A stretch of DNA of 64,000 nucleotides. It comes from Flavobacterium jejuense. GTDB lineage: Bacteria > Bacteroidota > Bacteroidia > Flavobacteriales > Flavobacteriaceae. Location: assembly GCF_006491595.2 (NCBI RefSeq), contig NZ_VEVQ02000005.1, positions 62,001 through 126,000 of the forward strand. Reading direction: 5' to 3'. The notes below the pieces were generated by a model that did no database searches, was not told the DNA's origin, and saw only the letters and a program-made list of their open reading frames with translations. Shown here one piece after another: positions 27,208 to 36,865 of this stretch (positions are counted from its first letter, which is position 1; every line of letters starts with the position of its first letter). The translations under genes and the position numbers were made by a program.

Positions 27208-28815
27208 ATGCAAAAGAAATTAATAAAAGTTCATCCATATGATAATGTCCTAGTAGCATTAATCAATCTAGAGAATGGAGAACAAGTAAATTTTGAAGAT
27301 TCTCAAATTACTTTGGTTACTGATGTAAAAGCAAAACATAAAATTGCTGCACAAAAATTTGAAATTGGAGATAGAATCATTATGTACGGTGTTTTGGTTG
27401 GGACTGCTAATTCAATAATTGAAAAAGGTGAAGTTTTAACAACCGAAAATGTAAAACATCAAAGTGAGAAAGTCTCTGGAAAAACAGGTTCAATTGGTTG
27501 GACAGCTCCAAATATTGAAAGATGGAAAGACAAAACTTTTGAGGGTTATCATAGAGAAGACGGTCAAGTAGGAACAGAAAATGTATGGTTGTTTTTTCCG
27601 TTAGTTTTTTGTGAAAATAGAAATATTGAAATATTAAAAGATATTTTCGAGAGAGAACTTTTAAAACATAAAGTCAATAAACATCAAATGTTATTGCGTT
27701 CTCTTGTTAGTGGAAATGAGGAAACAGAAGAAGCAAAAGACAATGAAGATGTTTTTGGAAACATTGATGTAAAATTTATTACGCATCAAGGTGGCTGTGG
27801 TGGAATTCGTCAAGATTCAGAATTATTAGCCAAGCTGTTAGCAGGTTATGTGAATAATCCAAATGTAGCAGGAGTAACAGTTTTAAGTTTAGGATGCCAA
27901 AATTTGCAAATTGAAATCTTCAAAAATGCTTTAAAAGCAATTAATCCAGATTCTCAAAAACCTATTGTCATTTATGAACAACAGCAAATGGGAACAGTGG
28001 ATGAAATGCTAACAGCAGTAGTAAAAGATTCTTTTGAAGCGATTAAAAAAGCTAATAATATTCAAAGAAAACCAGCACCTTTATCAAAGTTGAGAATTGG
28101 ATTAGAATGTGGTGGTTCAGATGGTTTTTCAGGAATTTCTGCAAATCCTACATTAGGACATGTTTCAGATATGTTAGTCGCTCTTGGAGGAACAGCAATT
28201 TTGTCTGAATTTCCAGAGTTATGTGGAGTAGAGCAGGAGTTGGTTAACCGTTGTGTGGAAGAAGAAAAAGGAGTAAAGTTTTTGCAATTGATGAAAGCTT
28301 TTGAAAAATCAGTAGTTGATGCTGGTTCAGGGTTTGACATGAATCCTTCTCCTGGAAATATAAAAGACGGGTTGATTACTGATGCTATGAAATCGGCTGG
28401 AGCTGCCAAAAAAGGAGGAACTTCTCCAGTTTGTGATGTGTTAGATTATGGTGAATATGTAACAACACCAGGCTTAAATTTATTGAATACACCAGGAAAT
28501 GATGTAGAAAGTACAACAGCAATGGTTGGTTCAGGAGCAACGGTAGTTTTATTTACAACAGGATTGGGAACTCCAACAGGAAATCCTATTGCTCCAATTA
28601 TCAAAGTTTCTTCTAATACCGAATTAGCTACAAAAATGCCAGACATTATTGACATTGATACTGGAGCAGTAATTAGAGGAGACAAAACCATTGAAGAAAT
28701 GGGGGAAGCTATGTTAGATTTTATAATAGATGTAGCTAGTGGTAGAACAATTACCAAAGCAAAACTTTTAAATCAGAATGATTTTATTCCTTGGAAAAGA
28801 GGAGTTTCATTATAA
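27208..28815 (+). CDS. uxaA: Altronate dehydratase
   Basis: A 535-residue iron-dependent dehydratase that converts altronate to 2-keto-3-deoxygluconate. An N-terminal SAF domain (about 1-95) is followed by the catalytic domain with GYHREDGQVGTEN, THQGGCGG, GLECGGSDGFSGI and GSGATVVLFTTGLGTPTGN. It is the last gene of the kduI-uxaA operon and is followed by a strong hairpin that also closes the opposing lacI gene. Confidence 0.95.
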   Translation: MQKKLIKVHPYDNVLVALINLENGEQVNFEDSQITLVTDVKAKHKIAAQKFEIGDRIIMYGVLVGTANSIIEKGEVLTTENVKHQSEKVSGKTGSIGWTAPNIERWKDKTFEGYHREDGQVGTENVWLFFPLVFCENRNIEILKDIFERELLKHKVNKHQMLLRSLVSGNEETEEAKDNEDVFGNIDVKFITHQGGCGGIRQDSELLAKLLAGYVNNPNVAGVTVLSLGCQNLQIEIFKNALKAINPDSQKPIVIYEQQQMGTVDEMLTAVVKDSFEAIKKANNIQRKPAPLSKLRIGLECGGSDGFSGISANPTLGHVSDMLVALGGTAILSEFPELCGVEQELVNRCVEEEKGVKFLQLMKAFEKSVVDAGSGFDMNPSPGNIKDGLITDAMKSAGAAKKGGTSPVCDVLDYGEYVTTPGLNLLNTPGNDVESTTAMVGSGATVVLFTTGLGTPTGNPIAPIIKVSSNTELATKMPDIIDIDTGAVIRGDKTIEEMGEAMLDFIIDVASGRTITKAKLLNQNDFIPWKRGVSL

Positions 28816-28838
28816 ATGATTGGAATAAAAATTAATTT

Positions 28839-28873
28839 AAACCGTTTAGAATTCTCTCCAAACGGTTTTTTAT
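28839..28873. terminator. Bidirectional terminator between uxaA and lacI
   Basis: A perfect 9-bp stem (AAACCGTTT / AAACGGTTT) has a 12-base loop. T-rich sequence follows on the plus strand and an A/T-rich flank on the other, between two convergent genes. Confidence 0.85.
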
Positions 28874-29887
28874 TTACTTTTTTAAAGTTGATTTTCTTAT
28901 AACTAACTCAGGTTCTAAAATAACTTTCTTTTCAATTTTTACTTTTTCTGTATTATTTATTTGTTCCAAAAATACTTTTGCTGTCATTTTTCCCATTTCT
29001 CTAGGAAATTGATCAATTGTACTAATAGATAATTCCATAAATTTAGTAAAAGGCTCATTTGCAAATCCAATAACTGAAAAATCATCTGGAATTTTTATTC
29101 CTTTCTCTTTTAATTCTTGTATAGCTCCTAAAGCAGCAAAATCACTAGAAGAAAATAATGCATCTGGTGGATTTTTTAGAGATAGCAATTTTTTTATAGC
29201 CTTTTTGCCATCTTCAAGATTACTCATAGTTTGTTTAACATAATCATCTTGATAATCAATATTATTATCAATCAAAGCTTGTTTATATCCCATAAAACGT
29301 TCTTTGAAAATTTCGATATTTATATCTCCAGAGAAATGTGCTATTTTTTTACAACCAATATCAATTAAGTGTTGTGTAGCTTTGTAACCACCATTAAAAT
29401 CGTTAATTGTAACCGAACTAACATTACTTAATGATTTTTTTCTATCAAAAAAGATCAAAGGAACATCTTTTTTTAATATTCGCTCAAAATTAGAATCTTT
29501 ACTACTAGAGGTTGAAATTAGTATTCCATCAACTTGGGCATTAAGAAGTGCATCAATATTATCTTTTTCTTTTACTTCATTACCATCTGTTTGGCAAATG
29601 ATAATATGATAACCATGAGGGTTTAATTCTTCTTCAATACCTCTTATTACTGACCCAAAAAAATTACTATCAATACGAGGAACAATAACACCAACATTAT
29701 TACTCTTTCCACTTTTTAGAGCTAAAGCTAACTTGTTTTGCTCATAATTCATTTTTATGGCTGTTTTTAAGACTAATTCTTTAGTAGCTTGACTAACATC
29801 AAATTGATTATTTAATGCTCTTGAAACTGTTGCAGCCGTTATATTTAACTTTTTTGCAATATCATATATTGTAGTCTTTTTTTTCAT
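28874..29887 (-). CDS. LacI-family transcriptional regulator (probable pectin/galacturonate regulator)
   Basis: A full-length 337-residue LacI/GalR protein. The helix-turn-helix reads TIYDIAKKLNITAATVSRALNN, the hinge helix is NKLALALKSGKS, and the two-lobed sugar-binding domain runs from about residue 62 to the end (NVGVIVPRIDSNFFGS, LIFFDRK, KIAHFSGD, GFANEPFTKFM). It sits between the intracellular uronate operon and the GH28-SusCD operon. Both start with the palindrome CGTAATCGATTACG, a typical LacI-family operator, so this is the obvious repressor. The inducer is probably a pathway intermediate such as KDG. I see no copy of the operator in front of lacI itself. Confidence 0.93.
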   Translation of the reverse strand: MKKKTTIYDIAKKLNITAATVSRALNNQFDVSQATKELVLKTAIKMNYEQNKLALALKSGKSNNVGVIVPRIDSNFFGSVIRGIEEELNPHGYHIIICQTDGNEVKEKDNIDALLNAQVDGILISTSSSKDSNFERILKKDVPLIFFDRKKSLSNVSSVTINDFNGGYKATQHLIDIGCKKIAHFSGDINIEIFKERFMGYKQALIDNNIDYQDDYVKQTMSNLEDGKKAIKKLLSLKNPPDALFSSSDFAALGAIQELKEKGIKIPDDFSVIGFANEPFTKFMELSISTIDQFPREMGKMTAKVFLEQINNTEKVKIEKKVILEPELVIRKSTLKK

Positions 29888-30080
29888 CTATTTAAATTAA
29901 AAGAATTTATAAACCTAATCTCCTACAAAGATCAGTTTTTAAAGTAGTACAAAACACAAAATTAACCATATTATTAATATATTTAGATTATTTTATTATA
30001 TTAAAATCATAATAAATACAAGGAATATTTATAATATAAATAAATATATTATATTTTTTTTATTTTTTATTAAAATTTTC

Positions 30081-30123
30081 TTGTGTAATAATATTGATTT
30101 CATTATTTTCGTAATCGATTACG
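30081..30123 (+). promoter_or_regulatory. Promoter and LacI-type operator for GH28-susCD
   Basis: TTG (30081-30083), a 20-base spacer and TATTTTCG (30104-30111) match the Bacteroidota TTG / TAnnTTTG promoter with one mismatch. The perfect palindrome CGTAATCGATTACG is at 30110-30123, overlapping the end of the -7 box. The GH28 ATG lies 11 bases further on. Confidence 0.85.
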
Positions 30124-30134
30124 ATACTAAAACT

Positions 30135-31628
30135 ATGAAAACACAATTACAAAAAAGATTTTTTAATAAAAATATTATCAGCTGCTATTTACTAGGTATA
30201 TTGCTAATAATCAATTCTTGCGTAGAGAAGAAAGAAAAAAAAGAAGAAAATATAAATAGTGATTTAAAATATTCAGATATATATTTAAATATTTTAAAAA
30301 ATACAAAAGTTCCAAAATTTAAAGATACTACATATAATGTTTTGGATTTTGAAGCAATAGGAGATAATAAAACAATTTGTACAAAAGCATTTGAAAAAGC
30401 AATTAAGACTTGTACAGAAAATGGAGGTGGAATAGTTTTAGTACCAAAAGGAAAATATTTAACTGGACCAATACATTTAGAAAATAATGTTAATTTACAC
30501 CTAGAAGATGGAGCTGAAATACTTTTTTCAACAAATCCTGATGATTATTACCCATTAGTTCACACTTCTTTTGAAGGAATTGAACTAATGAATTACTCTC
30601 CACTTATTTACGCATATAAAAAAAACAATATTGCAATTACAGGAAATGGAATCTTAAATGGCCAAGCTAATGAAACCAATTGGTGGCCATGGAAAGGAAG
30701 TACTTCAGAAGGACATTTTTATGGATACAAAGATGGTCAACCTTCTCAAAAAGATAGCTTAAACCTACCTACTTTAATGGATATGGGGCAAAATGGTTCT
30801 CCAGTTGAAAAAAGAATATTTGGTAAAAATCATTTTTTAAGACCCAATTTTTTAGAACCATTTGAATGTACAAATGTATTAATTAAAGATGTAAAAATAA
30901 TTAATGCTCCTTTTTGGATTATTCATCCCATAAAATCTAATAATGTAATAATAGATGGTGTAACTGTAGAAAGTCATGGGCCAAATAATGATGGTTGTGA
31001 TCCAGAATATTCCAAAAATGTAATAATAAAAAATTGCACTTTTAATACTGGAGATGATTGTATCGCTATTAAAGCTGGAAGAGATGCAGAAGGTAGGAGA
31101 GTAGCGATAAAAAGTGAAAATATAGTTGTTCTAAATTGTAAAATGATTGATGGTCATGGAGGTGTAGTGATAGGTAGCGAAATGTCTGCTGGTGTAAGAA
31201 ATGTTTTTGTCCAAGACTGTACAATGGATAGTCCAAATCTTGAAAGAGCAATTAGAATTAAAACGAATACTAGAAGAGGAGGAACAGTTGAAGGTGTATA
31301 TGTTAAAAATTTAAAAGTAGGACAAGTCAAAGAAGCTGTTTTGAAAATTAATATGCATTATGGAATTTATGGTAATCAAACAGGTGATTTTATTCCAGAA
31401 ATAAGAAATATAATCCTTGAAAATGTAACAGTAAATAATGGTGGGGAATATGCCATTTTAGCGAACGGTCTTGAAAATTCAATAATAAAAAATATTCTTT
31501 TTAAAAATGTAAAAATAGATACTGTTAGAGAAGCTTTTTCTCTTGAGAATGTCAATGATGTTAAATTTATTGATACTTATATAAATAACAAAAAAATGAC
31601 TAATAACCTTAATCAAACTAAATTATAA
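30135..31628 (+). CDS. GH28 polygalacturonase, lipoprotein
   Basis: A 497-residue parallel beta-helix enzyme from the ATG at 30135. Longer in-frame starts from 30081 would run through the promoter and operator and are rejected. A lipoprotein signal ends at IINSC (about residue 25), so it is probably anchored to a membrane. GH28 catalytic motifs are complete: NNDGCDP, TGDDCIAIKAG (DD pair), DGHGGVVIGSE (His) and IRIKTN. It hydrolyses galacturonan, probably exo-acting on oligomers. SusC starts 3 bases after its stop. Confidence 0.93.
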   Translation: MKTQLQKRFFNKNIISCYLLGILLIINSCVEKKEKKEENINSDLKYSDIYLNILKNTKVPKFKDTTYNVLDFEAIGDNKTICTKAFEKAIKTCTENGGGIVLVPKGKYLTGPIHLENNVNLHLEDGAEILFSTNPDDYYPLVHTSFEGIELMNYSPLIYAYKKNNIAITGNGILNGQANETNWWPWKGSTSEGHFYGYKDGQPSQKDSLNLPTLMDMGQNGSPVEKRIFGKNHFLRPNFLEPFECTNVLIKDVKIINAPFWIIHPIKSNNVIIDGVTVESHGPNNDGCDPEYSKNVIIKNCTFNTGDDCIAIKAGRDAEGRRVAIKSENIVVLNCKMIDGHGGVVIGSEMSAGVRNVFVQDCTMDSPNLERAIRIKTNTRRGGTVEGVYVKNLKVGQVKEAVLKINMHYGIYGNQTGDFIPEIRNIILENVTVNNGGEYAILANGLENSIIKNILFKNVKIDTVREAFSLENVNDVKFIDTYINNKKMTNNLNQTKL

Positions 31629-31631
31629 ATT

Positions 31632-34600
31632 ATGAATATGAAACTATTAATAATAAATAGGCAATTCTATTCCATTGTACTGTTTTTATTTCTTTCCTTT
31701 TTCTTAAGTCAAGAAATGTATTCACAGAATGGAGCAATAACTATTAAAGGAGAAGTTATTGATTCAGAAGATAAATTACCAATTCCTGGAGTAAATATTA
31801 TAGAAAAAGGAACGAAAAATGGTCAATCAACAAATTTTGATGGAGCTTTTGAATTAAGAGTGAGTAATTCAAATGCTACTCTTATTGTTACCTATGTAGG
31901 GTATAAAACTCAAGAGGTAAAACTAAGTGGTCAAAGTACTATAAAAATTAGTTTAATACAAGATACTGCGAAATTGGATGAAGTTATTCTTGTAGGTTAT
32001 GGTACATCCAAAAAATCAGATTTAACAGGTTCTGTTGCATCTGTATCCAGTGAAGAAATACTTAAAAGACCAGTAACAAATGTTGCTGAAGCCTTAACAG
32101 GACAAATTGCTGGAGTTAAAATTACTTCTTCAGAGGGTTCACCAGATGCTGATATAAATATAAGAATTAGAGGAGGTGGCTCTTTATCCCAAGATGCTTC
32201 TCCTTTATATATTGTTGATGGTTTTCCTGTAACAAGTATTAGTGATATTTCTCCATCAAATATTGAAAATATTACAGTATTAAAAGATGCTTCATCAACA
32301 GCAATCTATGGTTCAAGAGGTGCCTATGGTGTTATTTTAATTACTACTAAAGGTGGTACAAAAGGGAACAAAATAGAAGTGTCTTATAATACATTTACAG
32401 GTTTTAATAAAATTCGAAAAACATTGGATGTCTTGGGCTCTAGAGATTATGTAAATTGGCAATATGAATATGCTCAATTAACAGATGATGTAACTTCATT
32501 TGAAGATTACTTAGGGTCATATTCAGATATTAGTCAATATGATAATACACCTACTACAAATTGGCAAAGTGAAATTTTTGGAAGAACAGGTATTGTTCAA
32601 AATCATGATTTAGGAATTCGTGGCGGTTCAGATAAAATCAACTATAACTTTGATTATACCCATTATAACTTAAAAGGAATTATGGTTGGTTCAGATTATA
32701 AAAGAGATAATTTATCACTTAGATTAAAAAGTAAACCTAATGATGATATCAATTTATCATATACTGTACGTTATTCAAATACAGAAATAAATGGTGGTGG
32801 TGCGAATGAACAAAATGAAAAATCTACTGCGGATTCTCGTATGAAGCATTTTATAGGTTATGCTCCTTTTGATATCGATGGCGTAACAAGTAGTAATACT
32901 AATGAAGATTTAGCAAGTAATTTAGTAAATCCTTTTGTTACAATTTCCGATAATAATAGAAGACAATTTAGAAGAAATTTTAATATGCTTGGTGGTGTAA
33001 GTTGGAATATTACTGATAGAATTCAGGTATCATCAGATTTTGGATTAGATTATTATAAATTCTCTGATTATCGTTTTTATGGACAAAGTACTTATTATGT
33101 TAATAATACTCCATCTGTAGAAAATCAAGGATTACCAGCATTAATATTTAGCAATAGAGATGATAGAAGATTTAGAAATGCTAATACTTTAAATTATGAT
33201 TTTAAAAACTCACTAGGTGACAATCATCGATTAAAGATATTATTAGGAGAAGAAACAATAAATTTCAAATCTAACACATTAACAAATACTATTCATGCAT
33301 ATCCTGATTTTTTTACATTTGAAAATGCAATTAATTTAACGACTCAAGGTGTCCCATTTTCAACAGACAATTATAATCTACCAGAAGATAAATTAGTATC
33401 TTTTTTCGGAAGAATTAATTATGATTTTAAAAATAGGTATTTGTTAACAGCTACCTATCGTGCAGATGGATCAAGTAAATTTTTAGGTAAAAATAGATGG
33501 GGATATTTTCCATCAGTTGCTGCAGCTTGGAAAATTTCTGAAGAAAGTTTCTTAGAAAAATACGAATGGTTAGATCTATTGAAAGTAAGAGTGAGTTATG
33601 GTAAAGCTGGAAATAATAACATTCCAGTTGGTCAAACTATTCAACCTTTTCAGTCTAGTGTTACATCATGGATAAACAATGTAAATAGCTATTGGGCAAC
33701 ATCAAATGTATTAGCAAATCCTGACTTAAAATGGGAAACCACTACCACACAAAATTTGGGAATTGATTTTGAAATATTCAATGGTAGAATTAGTGGAACT
33801 TTTGAGACTTATAAAAATTTGACTAATGATTTATTACTTAATTTTAATACTCCTGGAACAGGATATGTTTCCCAATACAGAAATATGGGAGAAATTCAGA
33901 ATAAAGGAATTGAGGTATCTTTAAATGCTGATGCAATAAAAAAAGATAAATTCAATTTGAGTTTTGCATTCAATATTGCATTCAATAAAAATAATATTAA
34001 TTCATTAGGAGAAGCATCTGATTTCGGTTGGCCATCAAGATGGGCATCTACTGCTATAAACGATGATTTTTTAGTTCATGTAGGACAACCATTAGGTATT
34101 ATGTCTGGGTATCAAAGTGATGGCCGTTATGAAGTATCTGATTTTGATTATGTTGGTGGTGTTTATACCTTAAAACCAGGTGTTGCTGATGCTTCTTCTG
34201 TAATTGGTGTACCAGTTAGTCCAGGTTCAATGAAGTTAAAAGATTTAGATGGAGATGGTTTAGTTACTGTTGCAGATCAAGGAGTTATTGGAAATGCTAA
34301 TCCAAAACATACTGGAGGTATAATCATTAATGCAAATTATTCTAATTTTGATTTCTCAGCAGGTTTCAATTGGAGTTATGGTAATGATATTTATAATGCA
34401 AGTAAAATTGAACATACTACAGCAACTCCAAATGGAGGACAATATAGAAACTTACTTTCAGTTATGTCTGAAGGAAATAGATGGACAAATATAGACCCAG
34501 CAACAGGTAGTTTAGTAACTGATCCTTCACAATTAACAGCTTTAAATGCAAACACTTCTATGTGGTCTCCTTTTTCAAACTATGTCTTTTCGGATTGGGC

Positions 34601-34856
34601 AGTTGAAGATGGCTCATTTTTAAGATTAAATACAATAACTCTTGGGTATAGTTTGCCAGATAGTTTGCTAAAAACTATAGGTATTTCTAGATTGAGATTA
34701 TATAGTACAGTTAGTAATGTATTTGTTTGGACCAAATATTCTGGTTTTGATCCAGAAGTATCAACTAGAAGACAAACCCCTTATACACCAGGTGTTGATT
34801 ATTCTCCTTATCCAAAAAGTAGACAACTTCTTTTGGGATTAAACTTAAATTTTTAA
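31632..34856 (+). CDS. SusC/RagA-type TonB-linked outer-membrane transporter
   Basis: A 1074-residue protein. A signal peptide (to about residue 31) is followed by a carboxypeptidase-like regulatory domain (about 35-110, IKGEVIDSEDKLPIPGVNI), the TonB-box/plug start (DEVILVGYGTSKKSDLTGSV), the SusC plug motif (IRIRGGGSLSQDASPLYIVDG) and a beta-barrel ending in the aromatic-rich LLLGLNLNF. With SusD it imports pectin oligosaccharides. It is co-transcribed with GH28 and SusD. Confidence 0.96.
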   Translation: MNMKLLIINRQFYSIVLFLFLSFFLSQEMYSQNGAITIKGEVIDSEDKLPIPGVNIIEKGTKNGQSTNFDGAFELRVSNSNATLIVTYVGYKTQEVKLSGQSTIKISLIQDTAKLDEVILVGYGTSKKSDLTGSVASVSSEEILKRPVTNVAEALTGQIAGVKITSSEGSPDADINIRIRGGGSLSQDASPLYIVDGFPVTSISDISPSNIENITVLKDASSTAIYGSRGAYGVILITTKGGTKGNKIEVSYNTFTGFNKIRKTLDVLGSRDYVNWQYEYAQLTDDVTSFEDYLGSYSDISQYDNTPTTNWQSEIFGRTGIVQNHDLGIRGGSDKINYNFDYTHYNLKGIMVGSDYKRDNLSLRLKSKPNDDINLSYTVRYSNTEINGGGANEQNEKSTADSRMKHFIGYAPFDIDGVTSSNTNEDLASNLVNPFVTISDNNRRQFRRNFNMLGGVSWNITDRIQVSSDFGLDYYKFSDYRFYGQSTYYVNNTPSVENQGLPALIFSNRDDRRFRNANTLNYDFKNSLGDNHRLKILLGEETINFKSNTLTNTIHAYPDFFTFENAINLTTQGVPFSTDNYNLPEDKLVSFFGRINYDFKNRYLLTATYRADGSSKFLGKNRWGYFPSVAAAWKISEESFLEKYEWLDLLKVRVSYGKAGNNNIPVGQTIQPFQSSVTSWINNVNSYWATSNVLANPDLKWETTTTQNLGIDFEIFNGRISGTFETYKNLTNDLLLNFNTPGTGYVSQYRNMGEIQNKGIEVSLNADAIKKDKFNLSFAFNIAFNKNNINSLGEASDFGWPSRWASTAINDDFLVHVGQPLGIMSGYQSDGRYEVSDFDYVGGVYTLKPGVADASSVIGVPVSPGSMKLKDLDGDGLVTVADQGVIGNANPKHTGGIIINANYSNFDFSAGFNWSYGNDIYNASKIEHTTATPNGGQYRNLLSVMSEGNRWTNIDPATGSLVTDPSQLTALNANTSMWSPFSNYVFSDWAVEDGSFLRLNTITLGYSLPDSLLKTIGISRLRLYSTVSNVFVWTKYSGFDPEVSTRRQTPYTPGVDYSPYPKSRQLLLGLNLNF

Positions 34857-34873
34857 TAAAAAATTATTGTAAC

Positions 34874-36658
34874 ATGAAAAATAAAATATTAGTTTTTGCA
34901 ATAATCATAAGCTCACTTTTAATATCGTGTAATGATGATTATTTAGATTCTGAAACGTTATCAACTTTAGACGAATCTGTAATTTTTTCAACTCCAGGAT
35001 TAGCGGAAGGTGCTGTAAATGGTATAAAAATTCCCTTTGGAGAAACGAATTCTTATAGAGGTAGATATTTACCATGGTATGGAATGAATACTGATATAGA
35101 ATGGTATAATTCATCTGAATCTACATCAAACGATAATGCTACTTTGTGTAATTATAATACATTACCAAATAATACACAAATGAACACTTCTAATAATGCT
35201 TGGGATAAAATGTACCAAGGTATTGATCGCGCTAATGTTTGCATTAGAGGTTTACGTACTTATGGAAATCCCACACCTGGTTCAGAATTAGGTTATTTAT
35301 TAGGAGAAGCACTTACTTTAAGAGCTGTATACTATGCAGATTTATTGAAAACTTGGGGAGATGTACCAGCACGATTTGAACCAATTAATTCTGAAACATT
35401 ATACATACCAAAATCAAGCAGAGATATTATTTACAAGCAAATTATTCAGGATTTAGGGGAAGCTTCTGAATTAATACCTTGGCCTAATGGTAGTGCAACT
35501 ACTTCTATAGTAGAAAGAGTAAATAAAGCATTTGTAAAAGGGTTAAGAGCCAGATTAGCATTAGCAGCTTCAGGATATCAACAATATCCTGATGGAGTAA
35601 GAAGAAGTAATGACCAAGAACTTTCTGTTCAAAATATGTATACTCTAGCATTAAATGAATGTAGATCTATTATTAATAGTGGTACAGCTATGTTGGAACC
35701 TTCTTTTGAGGGATTATGGAGAAAATATAATGAAGAAAACATACAAGCTGGTGGAGAATCTTTATGGGAAATCCCTTTTTCAGCAGGAAGAGGGCGTATG
35801 TTATTTACGTTTGCAATAAGACATACCAATAAAGATCAGCATCAATCAAGTGGAAATAATAGAGGAGGGCAAGCAGGCCCACTTCCAATTGTTTTTTATG
35901 ATTATGATGAGTCAGATGATAGAAGAGATGTTACCTGTGTTCCTTATCTATACGGTTCAGCTACTAATTTATTTGCAAAACAAGAGTTAAGTGCATTAAA
36001 TAAATGGTATTTTGGTAAATTTCGTTATGAATGGATGACTAGAGATGTTACTTCCTCAAATGATGATGGAGTTAATAAAATATATATGCGTTATGCAGAA
36101 ATTTTATTAATGGCTGCAGAAACAGCTAACGAACTTGAAGGACCAAGTGCAGCTGCTCCATATTTAAAACAAATAAGAATGAGAGCTTTTGACCCTTCAT
36201 TACATGCAACAAAAGTGGATGCATATGTAAATGCATTAGGAAGTAAACCAGCAATGTTTGATGCTATTGTTGAAGAACATAAATATGAATTTACAGGAGA
36301 GATGGAACGCAAACAAGCACTTATTCGCTGGAACTTATTAAGCACAAAATTAAGTGAAGCAAAAAATAAAATGTTTGATCTTCAACAACGTGCAGGTGAT
36401 TATTTCAATGTTCCATCTACTTTATATTATAAATATGCCGCAGATAATGAAACATTAATTATATACGGATTAAATAGAAATGAAACTACAGATCCTGGAC
36501 CAGACTATACTCCTTATCAATGGGATAATTTAAATGATTCAAAGATTACATCACTATACAGTACAGCTACTGACCCTGATAATAGACAGTTTTGGCCAAT
36601 TTGGCAAGTGTTTTTAGATGGAAGTAATGGTACTTTAACAAACGATTATGGTTATTAG
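34874..36658 (+). CDS. SusD/RagB-family surface glycan-binding lipoprotein
   Basis: A 594-residue lipoprotein. The signal peptide ends in a lipobox (SSLLISCNDDYLD). The SusD helical repeats and the conserved IYMRYAEILLMAAETANE segment (about 400-417) are present, and the C-terminal half carries the QLIRWNL-like region (QALIRWNLLSTKL). It caps the SusC barrel and binds the oligosaccharide. It starts 17 bases after SusC and is followed by an imperfect hairpin. Confidence 0.95.
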   Translation: MKNKILVFAIIISSLLISCNDDYLDSETLSTLDESVIFSTPGLAEGAVNGIKIPFGETNSYRGRYLPWYGMNTDIEWYNSSESTSNDNATLCNYNTLPNNTQMNTSNNAWDKMYQGIDRANVCIRGLRTYGNPTPGSELGYLLGEALTLRAVYYADLLKTWGDVPARFEPINSETLYIPKSSRDIIYKQIIQDLGEASELIPWPNGSATTSIVERVNKAFVKGLRARLALAASGYQQYPDGVRRSNDQELSVQNMYTLALNECRSIINSGTAMLEPSFEGLWRKYNEENIQAGGESLWEIPFSAGRGRMLFTFAIRHTNKDQHQSSGNNRGGQAGPLPIVFYDYDESDDRRDVTCVPYLYGSATNLFAKQELSALNKWYFGKFRYEWMTRDVTSSNDDGVNKIYMRYAEILLMAAETANELEGPSAAAPYLKQIRMRAFDPSLHATKVDAYVNALGSKPAMFDAIVEEHKYEFTGEMERKQALIRWNLLSTKLSEAKNKMFDLQQRAGDYFNVPSTLYYKYAADNETLIIYGLNRNETTDPGPDYTPYQWDNLNDSKITSLYSTATDPDNRQFWPIWQVFLDGSNGTLTNDYGY

Positions 36659-36680
36659 TTAATATAATTTGATTTAGTTA

Positions 36681-36742
36681 AAAAACTTGTTGTACATGAA
36701 TTCATAATAATCTTTTTGTTTCAGTATGACAAGTTTTTTTAT
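36681..36742 (+). terminator. Probable terminator/attenuator after SusD
   Basis: A 10-bp stem (AAAAACTTGT / ACAAGTTTTT) has a 38-base loop and a run of T. The long loop makes it weaker than the others. It could let part of the transcription through to the CE8 gene, which has no palindromic operator of its own. Confidence 0.55.
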
Positions 36743-36865
36743 TTAAATGGATAGTTTTTTTTCAATAAATAAAAAATTTAATTGATTTAATTAAATAATT
36801 TTAAAATTGTTGTTTTTCTAAAAAATACAATCTATTACACAATATTAACCTCTAATTTTTTTACG

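Noticed and set aside
28062..28757. Minus-strand ORFs of about 100 codons inside uxaA
   Set aside because: They are antisense shadows of the altronate dehydratase with no independent domain or start signal.
30081..30134. Longer start for the GH28 gene with 18 extra residues
   Set aside because: It would begin at the promoter -33 TTG and read through the operator. The ATG at 30135 gives a clean lipoprotein signal.
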